Origin: Streptomyces sp. NRRL B-3428
GTDB lineage: Bacteria > Actinomycetota > Actinomycetes > Streptomycetales > Streptomycetaceae
Direction of reading: 5' to 3'
DNA: 49,213 nt
Assembly: GCA_000721375.1 (NCBI GenBank)
Contig: JOGW01000031.1
Coordinates: forward strand, 1 to 49,213
Part shown: positions 35,583 to 43,127 of the stretch, one piece after another
Layout of the letters: every line of letters begins with the position of its first letter
Position numbering within the stretch: the stretch's first letter is position 1
Position numbers and translations under genes: made by a program
Notes under the pieces: model-generated
What the model saw: the letters and a program-made list of their open reading frames with translations, nothing else
What the model was told of the DNA's origin: nothing
Databases searched by the model: none

Positions 35583-36272
35583 GTGAGCCGCAGCCTTCGA
35601 CGCGGCGCCATCGCCGCCACCGCCCTCGCGTTCTCGCTCGCCACGCTCAGCGCGTGCGGCGCCGGCAACGACGCCCAGACCCTCGGTGTCCGTCCGGACA
35701 ACGCGGCGACCTCCGTCGACGACGGCAAGGTCAAGATCCAGAACGCGCTGGTCATCACACAGCCCGACCTGGAGTCCACCGGTCCCGCCGCGGTCTCGGC
35801 GACGATCTTCAACAACGGCACGACGGACCAGACGCTGGAGTCCATCAAGATCGACGGCACCGCCAAGGAGGCCGAGCTCAAGCCGGCCAAGGGCGGCTCG
35901 CTGACGATCCCGGCCGGCGGCTCGCTGATCATCGGCGGCAAGAACAACGCCACCGCGATGCTCCCGAGCAGCCGTGAGGCGGTCCTGGACGGCAACGCGC
36001 AGAGTGTGACCTTCACGCTCAGCGAGACCGGTGACGTGACGCTCAAGACCTTCGTCGTCCCGGCCACCAGCTACTTCAGCGAGTGGGGCCCGGAGGAGGT
36101 CCCCGAGGCTCCGGCCGAGGGAGCGTCCGAGTCGGCCTCGCCGAGCTCCTCGGCGAGCCGAGAGGCCACGACCGAGGGCGCCTCGGGCGAGCCCACGGAC
36201 GGCACCTCCGGCGAGCCCACCGACGGCGCCTCGGGCGAGCCCAACTCCTCCGAGACCCCCGCAGGTCACTGA
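35583..36272 (+). CDS. Lipoprotein, LpqE/PCu(A)C-like
   Basis: 229 residues from GTG 35583, with AGGAG 11 nt upstream; ATG 35559 in the same frame has no ribosome site. The signal sequence SRSLRRGAIAATALAFSLATLSAC ends in lipobox LSAC. The mature part (VKIQNALVITQPDLESTGPAAVSATIFNNGTTDQTLESIKI...TLSETGDVTLKTFVVPATSYFSEWGP) is a beta-sandwich like mycobacterial LpqE and copper-chaperone PCu(A)C relatives, though the Met/His copper ligands are not obvious. The last 70 residues are a low-complexity Ser/Glu/Pro tail with three GEPTDG(A/T)S repeats. It converges on phoP; in this window it is separated from it by a duplicated phoP end. Confidence 0.8.
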   Translation: MSRSLRRGAIAATALAFSLATLSACGAGNDAQTLGVRPDNAATSVDDGKVKIQNALVITQPDLESTGPAAVSATIFNNGTTDQTLESIKIDGTAKEAELKPAKGGSLTIPAGGSLIIGGKNNATAMLPSSREAVLDGNAQSVTFTLSETGDVTLKTFVVPATSYFSEWGPEEVPEAPAEGASESASPSSSASREATTEGASGEPTDGTSGEPTDGASGEPNSSETPAGH

Positions 36273-36289
36273 CCCGCACACAGCAGCGG

Positions 36290-36325
36290 AAGAGGGCGCC
36301 CACTCAAGGAGTGGGCGCCCTCTTT
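36290..36325. terminator. Bidirectional terminator after the lipoprotein gene
   Basis: AAGAGGGCGCCCACTC and GAGTGGGCGCCCTCTT form a perfect 16-bp stem with a 3-nt loop, A's on one side and T's on the other. It probably once served phoP as well from the other strand. Confidence 0.9.
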
Positions 36326-36341
36326 CACGTACCGCTGCCGT

Positions 36342-36446
36342 TTACGGCTCGAACTTGTAGCCGAGACCGCGGACCGTCACCAGATACCGGGGCGCGCCCG
36401 GGTCCGGCTCGATCTTGGCGCGCAGGCGCTTGACGTGGACGTCGAG
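36342..36446 (-). pseudogene. Partial duplicate of the phoP 3' end
   Basis: These 105 bp repeat 36572-36676 with only two differences, both synonymous: CGG TAT against CGC TAC. They encode the last 34 residues of PhoP ([10 protein letters not shown]...GLGYKFEP) plus TAA, without start or upstream domain. Position 36447 onward departs abruptly from phoP (CGACCCCTTTTTCACG). The fragment lies next to the convergent terminator, where the original phoP end would be expected. It looks like a displaced 3' end left by insertion or recombination. Confidence 0.85.
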
Positions 36447-36571
36447 CGACCCCTTTTTCACGCGCTCCTCGCACCGCTACGCGGGCTTCGAAGCGCTGCG
36501 CCGGACTCCGTCCGCCGGGTCCGGCGCCGCCCTCTTGCGGCAGCGAGAGAGTCGCTGATGCGGCCGCGGGC
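36447..36571. other. Spacer between the two phoP 3' ends
   Basis: 125 bp with no gene. It contains GCGCCGGAC-n12-GTCCGGCGC (36498-36527), a 9-bp inverted repeat that may be the present phoP terminator. No integrase, transposase or clear terminal repeat is visible. Confidence 0.5.
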
Positions 36572-37252
36572 TTACGGCTCGAACTTGTAGCCGAGACCGC
36601 GGACCGTCACCAGGTAGCGGGGCGCGCCCGGGTCCGGCTCGATCTTGGCGCGCAGGCGCTTGACGTGGACGTCGAGGGTCTTGGTGTCGCCGACATAGTC
36701 CGCGCCCCAGACCCGGTCGATGAGCTGCATACGGGTCAGCACACGGCCCGAGTTGCGCAGCAGCATCTCCAGGAGGTCGAACTCCTTGAGAGGCAGGTCG
36801 ACCTTGTCGCCGCTGACGGTCACGACGTGGCGGTCCACGTCCATACGGACCGGGCCCGCCTCCAGGGCGGCCGGCGTGACCTCCTCCGGCTCTCCGCGGC
36901 GGCGCAGGACCGCGCGGATACGGGCGACCAGCTCCCGTGAGGAGAAGGGCTTGGTGACGTAGTCGTCGGCTCCTATTTCGAGGCCCACGACCTTGTCGAT
37001 CTCGCTGTCCTTGGCGGTCACCATGATGACCGGGACGTTGGAGCGGCCGCGCAGCTGACGGCAGACCTCGGTGCCGGGCAGGCCCGGGAGCATGAGGTCC
37101 AGGAGCACGAGGTCGGCGCCGTTGCGCTCAAACTCGTCGAGCCCGTCGGGACCCGTGGCCGCGATGGCGACCTCGAAGCCCTCCTTGCGGAGCATGTAGG
37201 ACAGGGCGTCGCTGAAGGATTCCTCATCCTCTACGACGAGCACTCGGGTCAC
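36572..37252 (-). CDS. phoP: Phosphate-starvation response regulator PhoP
   Basis: 226 residues from GTG 37252, GGAGG 7 nt upstream. Receiver domain at 3-117 with VVEDEE, Asp52 (LVLLDLMLPG), Thr in MVTAKDS and Lys in VTKPFS. OmpR-type winged helix at about 130-225 ([56 protein letters not shown]). It binds PHO boxes (GTTCACC direct repeats) and activates phosphate scavenging while repressing antibiotic genes. It overlaps phoR by 4 bp. The last 105 bp also occur as a detached copy at 36342-36446. Confidence 0.95.
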   Translation of the reverse strand: MTRVLVVEDEESFSDALSYMLRKEGFEVAIAATGPDGLDEFERNGADLVLLDLMLPGLPGTEVCRQLRGRSNVPVIMVTAKDSEIDKVVGLEIGADDYVTKPFSSRELVARIRAVLRRRGEPEEVTPAALEAGPVRMDVDRHVVTVSGDKVDLPLKEFDLLEMLLRNSGRVLTRMQLIDRVWGADYVGDTKTLDVHVKRLRAKIEPDPGAPRYLVTVRGLGYKFEP

Positions 37253-38577
37253 GGAAGGACCTCCGGGGCAGGCAGGGGCTCGCGGGTCGCGCGAGCGTCG
37301 GGGTGGTTCGCGGGGGTGTCGTGGGAGCCGGGGATTTCGTGGGAGCCGGGGATCTCGTGGGAGCCGGTCGAGGCTTCGAGGCGGTCGAAGTCCGTGGCCC
37401 CGGATGTATAAGGCTTCCGTTCGCGGACGGTGCCCGCCTCCGGGAGCCGGAGTGTGAAGGTGGAGCCCTGGCCCTCGGAGCTCCATACGGTTACTTCCCC
37501 GCCGTGCGAGGCAGCGACGTGCTTGACGATCGCGAGGCCCAGGCCGGTGCCTCCGGTGGCCCGTGAGCGGGCCGGGTCGACGCGGTAGAAGCGCTCGAAG
37601 ATGCGCTCCTTGTCCCGGTCGGAGATGCCGATGCCCTGGTCGGTGACCGCGACCTCGATGAGGTCGCCGCCGGGTGCGTTCACCCGGCGCCCGGCTATCC
37701 CCACCCGCGTACGGGCCGGGCTGTAGTTCACGGCGTTCTCGACGAGGTTGCCGAGTGCGGCGGCGAGCTGGCCGCGGTTGCCCCAGACGAAAAGGTCGGC
37801 GGTGCCGCCGGCCGCCATGGTGATCTGCTTGGTGCCGGCCTGGTGGCGGCAGCGGTCGATGGCCTCGGCGACCAGTTCGTCCACGCGTACGGGCTCGGCG
37901 TCCTCGAGGGGGTCGTCGTTCTGCACGCGGGAGAGGTCGATCAGCTCCTGGACCAGGTTGGTCAGGCGGGTGGCCTCGATCTGCATCCGGCCGGCGAAGC
38001 GCTCCACGGCCTCGGGGTCGTCGGAGGCGTCCATGACCGCTTCGGAGAGCAGGCTCAGGGCGCCGACCGGGGTCTTGAGCTCATGGCTCACGTTGGCGAC
38101 GAAGTCGCGTCGTACGGCCTCGATGCGGCGGGCCTCGGTGAGGTCCTCGACGAGGAGCAGCACCAGACGGGAGCCGAGCGGGGCGACGCGGGCGGAGACC
38201 GCGAGGGCTTCGCCGCGGCCGGTGCCGCGGCGCGGCAGATCGAGCTCGACCTGACGTATCTCGCCGTCGCGCCGGGTGTCGCGGGCCATCTGCAGCATGG
38301 GTTCGACGGCCAGTTTTCCCCCGCGGACAAGCCCCAGCGCGTACGCTGCGGAGCTGGCCTTGACGACGGCGTCGCCCTCGTCGAGGACCACGGCGGAGGA
38401 GCGGAGCACGGAAAGAACCGTGTCCACGCCGGGGGGCAGTACGGGGTCCGTGTGCAGAGAGGTTCGGGTGGGGCGTTTCTGGTCGCGTTCGCTCCAGCGG
38501 AACGCCAGCATGGCGATGACACCGGTGCACACCCCGGCAATCGCAGCAGCTGCGGCGACCGCCGCGTTCACGTCCAT
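37249..38577 (-). CDS. phoR: Phosphate-sensing histidine kinase PhoR
   Basis: 442 residues. One N-terminal membrane helix (residues 5-27), a PAS-like region (55-150), HisKA with His165 (FVANVSHELKTPVGALSLLSEAV) and HATPase with N-box NLVENAVNYS and G boxes DQGIGI, GTGLGLAIVKHVAASHGG. The single helix without a periplasmic sensor fits PhoR, which receives its signal through PhoU and the Pst importer. The C-terminus after the kinase carries three GSHEIP-type repeats and a Pro-rich tail. It is divergent from phoU with PHO boxes between, and co-translated with phoP. Confidence 0.94.
   Translation of the reverse strand: MDVNAAVAAAAAIAGVCTGVIAMLAFRWSERDQKRPTRTSLHTDPVLPPGVDTVLSVLRSSAVVLDEGDAVVKASSAAYALGLVRGGKLAVEPMLQMARDTRRDGEIRQVELDLPRRGTGRGEALAVSARVAPLGSRLVLLLVEDLTEARRIEAVRRDFVANVSHELKTPVGALSLLSEAVMDASDDPEAVERFAGRMQIEATRLTNLVQELIDLSRVQNDDPLEDAEPVRVDELVAEAIDRCRHQAGTKQITMAAGGTADLFVWGNRGQLAAALGNLVENAVNYSPARTRVGIAGRRVNAPGGDLIEVAVTDQGIGISDRDKERIFERFYRVDPARSRATGGTGLGLAIVKHVAASHGGEVTVWSSEGQGSTFTLRLPEAGTVRERKPYTSGATDFDRLEASTGSHEIPGSHEIPGSHDTPANHPDARATREPLPAPEVLP
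37321..37369. repeat. 18-bp tandem repeats in the phoR 3' end
   Basis: GTGGGAGCCGGGGAT(T/C)TC occurs twice and a third partial unit follows. They encode GSHEIPGSHEIPGSHDTP near the PhoR C-terminus. Confidence 0.85.
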
Positions 38578-38650
38578 GCCACCAGGTTAGGCATGGGATC
38601 AGGGCTCGCCACAGCCGTCGGGGTGTCTGCTCGAACACTCGTCGCCGAGA

Positions 38651-38683
38651 GTTCACCGCCGGTAGGCCATTGGTTCATTTGGG
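38651..38683. promoter_or_regulatory. PHO box, proximal to phoR
   Basis: Three 11-bp direct repeat units: GTTCACCGCCG, GTAGGCCATTG and GTTCATTTGGG. This matches the GTTCACC-n4 unit bound by PhoP in Streptomyces. It lies 74-106 bp upstream of phoR and probably gives autoregulation. Confidence 0.75.
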
Positions 38684-38757
38684 TGGCCGAGCTGCGGTGA
38701 TGCGCCCGGTACGGGTGGGTGTGGGGGGCGTGAGCGGTGGTGGAAGCAGCTCCCAGA

Positions 38758-38790
38758 GTTCACCTTGAGGACAGGGACGGTTCATGCGGG
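38758..38790. promoter_or_regulatory. PHO box, proximal to phoU
   Basis: Three 11-bp units: GTTCACCTTGA, GGACAGGGACG and GTTCATGCGGG. Unit spacing is exactly 11 bp. It lies 132-164 bp upstream of phoU, so PhoP should control phoU, and together with the other box the whole phoU/phoRP divergon. The 344-bp gap holds no gene. Confidence 0.8.
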
Positions 38791-38921
38791 ATGCCGGTCC
38801 CGGTCGCGTTTCGCCGGGACCGTGGGAGCGTGGGGTCAGGAGCCTGTGGGTTCCCGCCCCGGGACCGGGGTGATAGCCCAGCCCCGGCACATATGCAGGT
38901 TTGCCAGAGAGGGACTGATCA

Positions 38922-39617
38922 ATGCGGGACGCGTACCACGAGGAACTCGATTCGATCGGCGAAGGCCTCGTCGAGATGGCCCGACTTGTCGGATCGGCGA
39001 TCGGGCGCGCGACGACGGCGATGCTCGATGCCGATCTCAAGCTGGCGGAGAGCGTGATCGCCGCCGACCAGAAGGTCGACGATCTGCAGCACGAGCTGGA
39101 GGCGCGGGCGATAGCCCTGCTCGCCCGTCAGCAGCCGGTCGCCACGGACCTTCGTATCGTCGTCACCTCGCTGCGGATGAGCGCCGACCTGGAGCGCTCG
39201 GGCGACCTCGCCCAGCACGTCGCCAAGCTCGCCCGGCTGCGCTTTCCCGAGCGCGCCGTGCCGCACGACCTGCACGCCACGATCCTGGAGATGGGGCAGC
39301 TCGCGCAGCGCCTCATGGCCAAGGCGGCCGAGGTCATCATCACCAAGGACGTCGACCTGGCCCTCCAGCTGGAGCAGGACGACGACGAGATGGACCAGCT
39401 GCATCGCACGCTCTTCCAGCACCTGATCGACGACCGCTGGAAGCACGGCATCGAGACGGCCGTGGACGTGACGCTGCTCGGCCGCTACTACGAGCGTTTC
39501 GCGGACCACGCGGTGTCGGTGGCGAAGCGTGTGGTGTACCTGGTGACGGGTGAGCACGCGGACGATCTGCAGGCGAACTCGGGCGGGACGCAGACCGCTT
39601 CGGTCGAGGGGGCGTAA
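38922..39617 (+). CDS. phoU: Phosphate signalling protein PhoU
   Basis: 231 residues, all-helical with the duplicated PhoU domain: MRDAYHEELDSIGEGLVEMARLVGSAIGRAT, then DLRIVVTSLRMSADLERSGDLAQHVAKLA, and second copy MAKAAEVIITKDVDLALQLEQDDDEMDQLHR...LLGRYYERFADHAVSVAKRVVYLVTGE. It links the Pst phosphate importer to PhoR and keeps the kinase off when phosphate is abundant. It is divergent from phoRP; GAGAGGGA precedes the ATG. Confidence 0.94.
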   Translation: MRDAYHEELDSIGEGLVEMARLVGSAIGRATTAMLDADLKLAESVIAADQKVDDLQHELEARAIALLARQQPVATDLRIVVTSLRMSADLERSGDLAQHVAKLARLRFPERAVPHDLHATILEMGQLAQRLMAKAAEVIITKDVDLALQLEQDDDEMDQLHRTLFQHLIDDRWKHGIETAVDVTLLGRYYERFADHAVSVAKRVVYLVTGEHADDLQANSGGTQTASVEGA

Positions 39618-39734
39618 GGCCTGCTCGGCGGTGGTACGGCGGCCGGCCGCGAATTGAACCTCTGTGCGCCGTTGATGCGCCGTGCCTTGTGGGCATCAAC
39701 TGGGCGTAGGCAACAGTGCCTTGAGGAGGTTCGC

Positions 39735-39887
39735 ATGGCTGAGTCCCCCACGCCCGAGACGCAACAGCCCGCCGACACCCAGGAGTCGGTCGAAGTCCTC
39801 CGGCTGCCGCTCCTCGGCGCCTGCGGCTGCGGGTCCGGTTGTGGCTGCGGCTGCCAGCAGGGGGCGCCCTGCCAGTGCGGCGGCTGA
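39735..39887 (+). CDS. Cys-rich small protein, 50 aa
   Basis: ATG 39735 has a perfect AGGAGG 5 nt upstream. The acidic, Pro/Thr/Gln-rich N-terminal half (MAESPTPETQQPADTQ) leads through VEVLRLPLLG into a tail GACGCGSGCGCGCQQG and APCQCGG with seven Cys in 23 residues. The layout resembles either a metal-binding metallothionein-like protein or a leader-plus-core peptide that is modified, but no modifying enzyme lies beside it. It stands 117 nt after phoU and has its own terminator. Not assigned to a family. Confidence 0.75.
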   Translation: MAESPTPETQQPADTQESVEVLRLPLLGACGCGSGCGCGCQQGAPCQCGG

Positions 39888-39927
39888 GGTCGGCTACTTC
39901 GTACGGGACTTCGTTCCCGTACGACAT

Positions 39928-39963
39928 GGAAGGGGCCCGTTCCTTTTGGAGCGGGCCCCTTCC
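39928..39963 (+). terminator. Terminator of the Cys-rich gene
   Basis: GGAAGGGGCCCGTTCC and GGAGCGGGCCCCTTCC pair over 16 bp with one G-U and a TTTT loop. A smaller hairpin GTACGGGA/TCCCGTAC (39901-39922) precedes it. Confidence 0.8.
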
Positions 39964-40102
39964 GTATGACTCACGGCCGTGGGCGCCAATCGTCGCTCGC
40001 CGCACGGGACTTGCAACCTTCCTGGCGCCTGGTGGGTCTGGACTGCATCGAGCCGATCTCCGGATCTTGCTCCACGCTGCCGGACCGACCTCCAGGACTC
40101 CC

Positions 40103-41281
40103 GTGAGACACATCCTTGGCGAATGCCTGCGCGCCGCCTCGCTCCTGTGCGCTGCCGTCGCCGTCATCCTCTGCATGTTCTACGACGGGTCCGGCGGTGC
40201 CCGCTGGGGCGTCCTCGCCGCGCTCGTCGTGGGGGCCGTCTGCATCGGAGTGTGGGCGCTGCTCACCCGCGGTGCTCCGCCGGCCGGCCCGTCGGCCCCC
40301 GCCCCCGAGCACCTGCCCGCGCCGCCCTCCGTACTGCTGCGCAATCCCGTCGACTGGTATCTGACGGCGGGGATGATCCTGGTCGCCGTGGCGCCCTGGG
40401 CCCTGTTCCGTTTCGCGGCCCACCAGGAGATCGACCCCGCCGCCATCGTCCTGGGCGCGCTGCCGCTCGGGCTCTGGACCGGGATGGTCCTGTGGCTCAC
40501 GGTGAAGAAGCTCCTGATACGGCCGCTGTCCAAGGAACACCGGCTCCTTGCCCAGGACGCGAAGGCGGGCCGGGTGGTGGCCGTCCGCTTCCGGCTCGGC
40601 AGTGCCGAGTGGCTCCGCTTCGTACCGGAGAACAGCACGGATCTCATCGATCCGAAGCTGGAGCACGCCCAGATGCTGAAGCTGCTCGACGCCGAGGGCA
40701 AGTGGTACGGGGTGCACGGGCTCCACAAGGACGTCAACGGCCCGGACCACGCCCGCAAGCAACTCGCCGTGTTCGGACCCCGGTTCGCGGGCGAGCAGGT
40801 CTGGATGCTCTGGCCGCAGCGGTGGGAGATCGTCCTCGCGGTGGCCCGGCGGCAGCGCAATCCCGCCTATCCGGTGGCCGTCGTCGCCGACACCGGGGAG
40901 ATGGTCTGGGGCTATGCGTCCCTCGACTACACCGACCGCTATCTGACCGACTCCGCGAATCTGCGTGCCACCGCCCCCGGCCTGCGGGCCCGCCCGGTGA
41001 GCCCGCGTCCCTACTTCCGCGGGGCGGTCCACGGCCGGATGCTGCTCCGGCTCGCTCTCGCGGCCGCCGCCTTCACGCCCGTACTCCTGGACGCCGTGTC
41101 GGGTGGCGTCAGCGCCCTGCTCGGTCTGGTCGCGGCCGTCGCGGTGATGGACGCACCCTTCGCCGCGCGCCGGGGCAACACCAAGGTCCCAGACCCCTCT
41201 CGCTGGAACATCCCGCCGGTGGAGGATCTCCGCACTCCCCCGGCCGCCGTGCAGGATGCACACGGCGGGCGCCTCGGCTGA
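40103..41281 (+). CDS. Membrane protein of unknown function, 392 aa
   Basis: I start at GTG 40103 (AGGA 6 nt upstream); the frame is open further upstream through the preceding terminator, which argues against an earlier start. Hydrophobic helices: ASLLCAAVAVILCMFY, WGVLAALVVGAVCIGVWALL, WYLTAGMILVAVAPWALFRFAA, AIVLGALPLGLWTGMVLWLTVKKLL and, near the end, MLLRLALAAAAFTPVLLDAVSGGVSALLGLVAAVAV. Between them lies a soluble beta-rich domain (RVVAVRFRLGSAEWLRF...VWMLWPQRWEIVLAVARRQRNPAYPVAVVADTGEMVWGY). No known domain recognised. Confidence 0.72.
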   Translation: MRHILGECLRAASLLCAAVAVILCMFYDGSGGARWGVLAALVVGAVCIGVWALLTRGAPPAGPSAPAPEHLPAPPSVLLRNPVDWYLTAGMILVAVAPWALFRFAAHQEIDPAAIVLGALPLGLWTGMVLWLTVKKLLIRPLSKEHRLLAQDAKAGRVVAVRFRLGSAEWLRFVPENSTDLIDPKLEHAQMLKLLDAEGKWYGVHGLHKDVNGPDHARKQLAVFGPRFAGEQVWMLWPQRWEIVLAVARRQRNPAYPVAVVADTGEMVWGYASLDYTDRYLTDSANLRATAPGLRARPVSPRPYFRGAVHGRMLLRLALAAAAFTPVLLDAVSGGVSALLGLVAAVAVMDAPFAARRGNTKVPDPSRWNIPPVEDLRTPPAAVQDAHGGRLG

Positions 41282-41306
41282 ACCCTTCGGTGTGCCGAGG
41301 GCGCAC

Positions 41307-42173
41307 TCAGTGCGCGGGCTTGAGCCCGCCCCAGGACCGTCGGCCCTCGCCCGCCCAGGCATCGAGCAGCTCGCGGGCCGCCGGTTCGGGGGCGGCCAGC
41401 CAGATCTGCTGGGTGCCGGCGTGGGTGGGCGTCGCCTTCTCGTCGTAGTCGACGGTGCCCTCGCTGCAACATGCGCACAGGTTGTGGAAACCGCTCGCGG
41501 GTTCGGCGCCGAAGTCCTGCGCGGCGAACGCCTCGACCAGCGCGTCCACGTCTTCGGCACTGGACGCGTCCACCGTGACATGCAGGGTCGGCAGCTCGGA
41601 CGTCTCCAGGAGGACCAGCTCGTCGAAGACGGGGACGGTGCCGCCGCCGAAGGTGCGCTCGCCGTTCGGTACGCCGTCGTGCACGACGATCTCGCCGAAG
41701 CGGCGGCCCTTGGTCACGGGGACGTTGAGGACCCGGCCACGGGTCGGGCACAGCCGCCGCACCCACACGACCTCCTGCTCGCCCCCTGTGTCGAGGCGTA
41801 CGCAGGCGGGGCCGAAGTCCCCGTCGATCTGCCCGTCCCCCTCGGGCAGTTGGACCCCGAAGCCCTGCCAGGCGTCGCGTGCGGTGGCCCAGTCGCGCCG
41901 GATCGTCGCGGCGATGCCCAGATTCCAGTACGCGGGGTCGCCCTCTCCCCGCGGTGCACGGGCGGCGGCCTCACGCCCCAGCTGCAGCGCCTTGTCCCAG
42001 TCCCGCAGGAACTTGTGGGCGAGGGCGGCGTCGTACCACCACGCGGCGCTCGGCTCCTCGTCCGGATAGTGCGCGAGCACCCGCTCGTACAGCTCGGCGG
42101 CAGCCCGCCACTCCTCCCGCTCCCAGGCCTCCTGAGCCCGCTCGACGAGCCGACCTGCCTCTGCTTCTTCCAC
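41307..42173 (-). CDS. TPR-containing protein, 288 aa
   Basis: Starts at GTG 42173, after a GGGGGG purine run. Residues 4-110 contain two to three tetratricopeptide units (RAQEAWEREEWRAAAELYERVLAHYPDEEPSAAWWYDAALAHKFLRDWDKALQLGREAAARAP, DPAYWNLGIAATIRRDWATARDAWQGFG). The C-terminal part is a separate globular domain with HNLCACCSEG, which may bind metal. Probably cytoplasmic protein-protein adaptor; role unknown. A GCGCACT-C-AGTGCGC hairpin (41301-41315) overlaps the stop. Confidence 0.75.
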   Translation of the reverse strand: MEEAEAGRLVERAQEAWEREEWRAAAELYERVLAHYPDEEPSAAWWYDAALAHKFLRDWDKALQLGREAAARAPRGEGDPAYWNLGIAATIRRDWATARDAWQGFGVQLPEGDGQIDGDFGPACVRLDTGGEQEVVWVRRLCPTRGRVLNVPVTKGRRFGEIVVHDGVPNGERTFGGGTVPVFDELVLLETSELPTLHVTVDASSAEDVDALVEAFAAQDFGAEPASGFHNLCACCSEGTVDYDEKATPTHAGTQQIWLAAPEPAARELLDAWAGEGRRSWGGLKPAH

Positions 42174-42274
42174 GTGCTGTGCCCCCCTTGATCAGGGGAG
42201 GAGTTTCGCACGGGGCTCACGGGGAAGATCTCCTGACCCACACACCTGTGGGCAGAGGGGGAAACGGGGATTCC

Positions 42275-42484
42275 GTGCTCGACTTCGTAGTTTTCCTGGG
42301 GGCCATGGCCTCGATCGCGGCCGTCCTGATCGTCGTGATCCTGCGGCGCAACGCGACCGAGAACGTCGAGGGCCTGCTCATCGAACAGGCCGGCCGCACA
42401 CAGGCGTACAACGACCGCCGCACCTACAGCCCGAACGCCGTGCACGGCACACCGCCGGGTGTCTGGGAGCGCTACCGGCCCTGA
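42275..42484 (+). CDS. Small single-helix membrane protein, 69 aa
   Basis: GTG 42275 follows GGGGA. One hydrophobic helix at residues 2-22 (LDFVVFLGAMASIAAVLIVVIL) is followed by RRNATENVEGLLIEQAGRTQAYNDRRTY and a short tail. No domain recognised. Divergent from the TPR gene across about 100 bp that contains a CCCCT-TGATCA-GGGG near-palindrome. Confidence 0.65.
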   Translation: MLDFVVFLGAMASIAAVLIVVILRRNATENVEGLLIEQAGRTQAYNDRRTYSPNAVHGTPPGVWERYRP

Positions 42485-42563
42485 GCGGAACGGGGGGCGG
42501 TGCGGGACGGCGCGGGGCCGCAATTCGTTTGCGGGGTGATCGGCGCTGGCGGAGGCTGGTGTC

Positions 42564-43127
42564 ATGAACAGCGAACGGCGACGGCTGCGGCGCGCCATCG
42601 ACGAGCGGTGGATCGTACGTGTGGAGCGCGACGACCTCGTACCCGGCGAGCGGCTCCACGGCTTCGCCCTCGACTCGGACCGCGACTGGACGCTGCTCCT
42701 GCTGGTCACCGACTCGATGCCCGACGGGTACACACTCATCCGCACCCGGGACGTGACCGACGTCCGTACGCGCGGCAAGCGCGACGTGGACCGCCGCTGG
42801 CAGAAGCGGCACGGCAGCTGGCCGCCGCCGGCCCCGCAGTTCACCCTGGCCGCCCCGCGCGAGCTTCTGGAGCAGGCGGCCGCCGCGTATCCCCTGGTGA
42901 CCGTGTACCAGGAGGAGTTGGACCCCGATATCGCGCTGATCGGCAGAGCGGCGTCGTTCGGGAAGAAGGCGCTGCGGCTCCAGGAGATCGACTGCACGGC
43001 CCAGTGGCGGCGCACCCCCACCAAGATCCGCTACCAGGACCTCACGCGCCTTGAATTCGCCGACCACTACCAGCGCGTCCTGACCGATCTGGGTGGCAAG
43101 CCGCCGCGGCCGGCCGGGTCAGCCTGA
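42564..43127 (+). CDS. Conserved hypothetical protein, 187 aa
   Basis: ATG 42564 has GGAGG upstream. Basic, soluble protein: MNSERRRLRRAIDERWIVRVERDDLVPGERLHGFALDSDRDWTLLLLVTDSMPDGYTLIRTRDVTDVRTR suggests an SH3-like or beta-barrel fold with a C-terminal ALRLQEIDCTAQWRRTPTKIRYQDLTRLEFADHYQRVL region. No catalytic motif. Its end overlaps the convergent sigma factor gene by 9 bp. Confidence 0.7.
   Translation: MNSERRRLRRAIDERWIVRVERDDLVPGERLHGFALDSDRDWTLLLLVTDSMPDGYTLIRTRDVTDVRTRGKRDVDRRWQKRHGSWPPPAPQFTLAAPRELLEQAAAAYPLVTVYQEELDPDIALIGRAASFGKKALRLQEIDCTAQWRRTPTKIRYQDLTRLEFADHYQRVLTDLGGKPPRPAGSA

Noticed and set aside
36447..36571. Insertion sequence between the two phoP ends
   Set aside because: 125 bp contain no transposase fragment, no flanking target duplication of IS size and no terminal inverted repeats at the borders.
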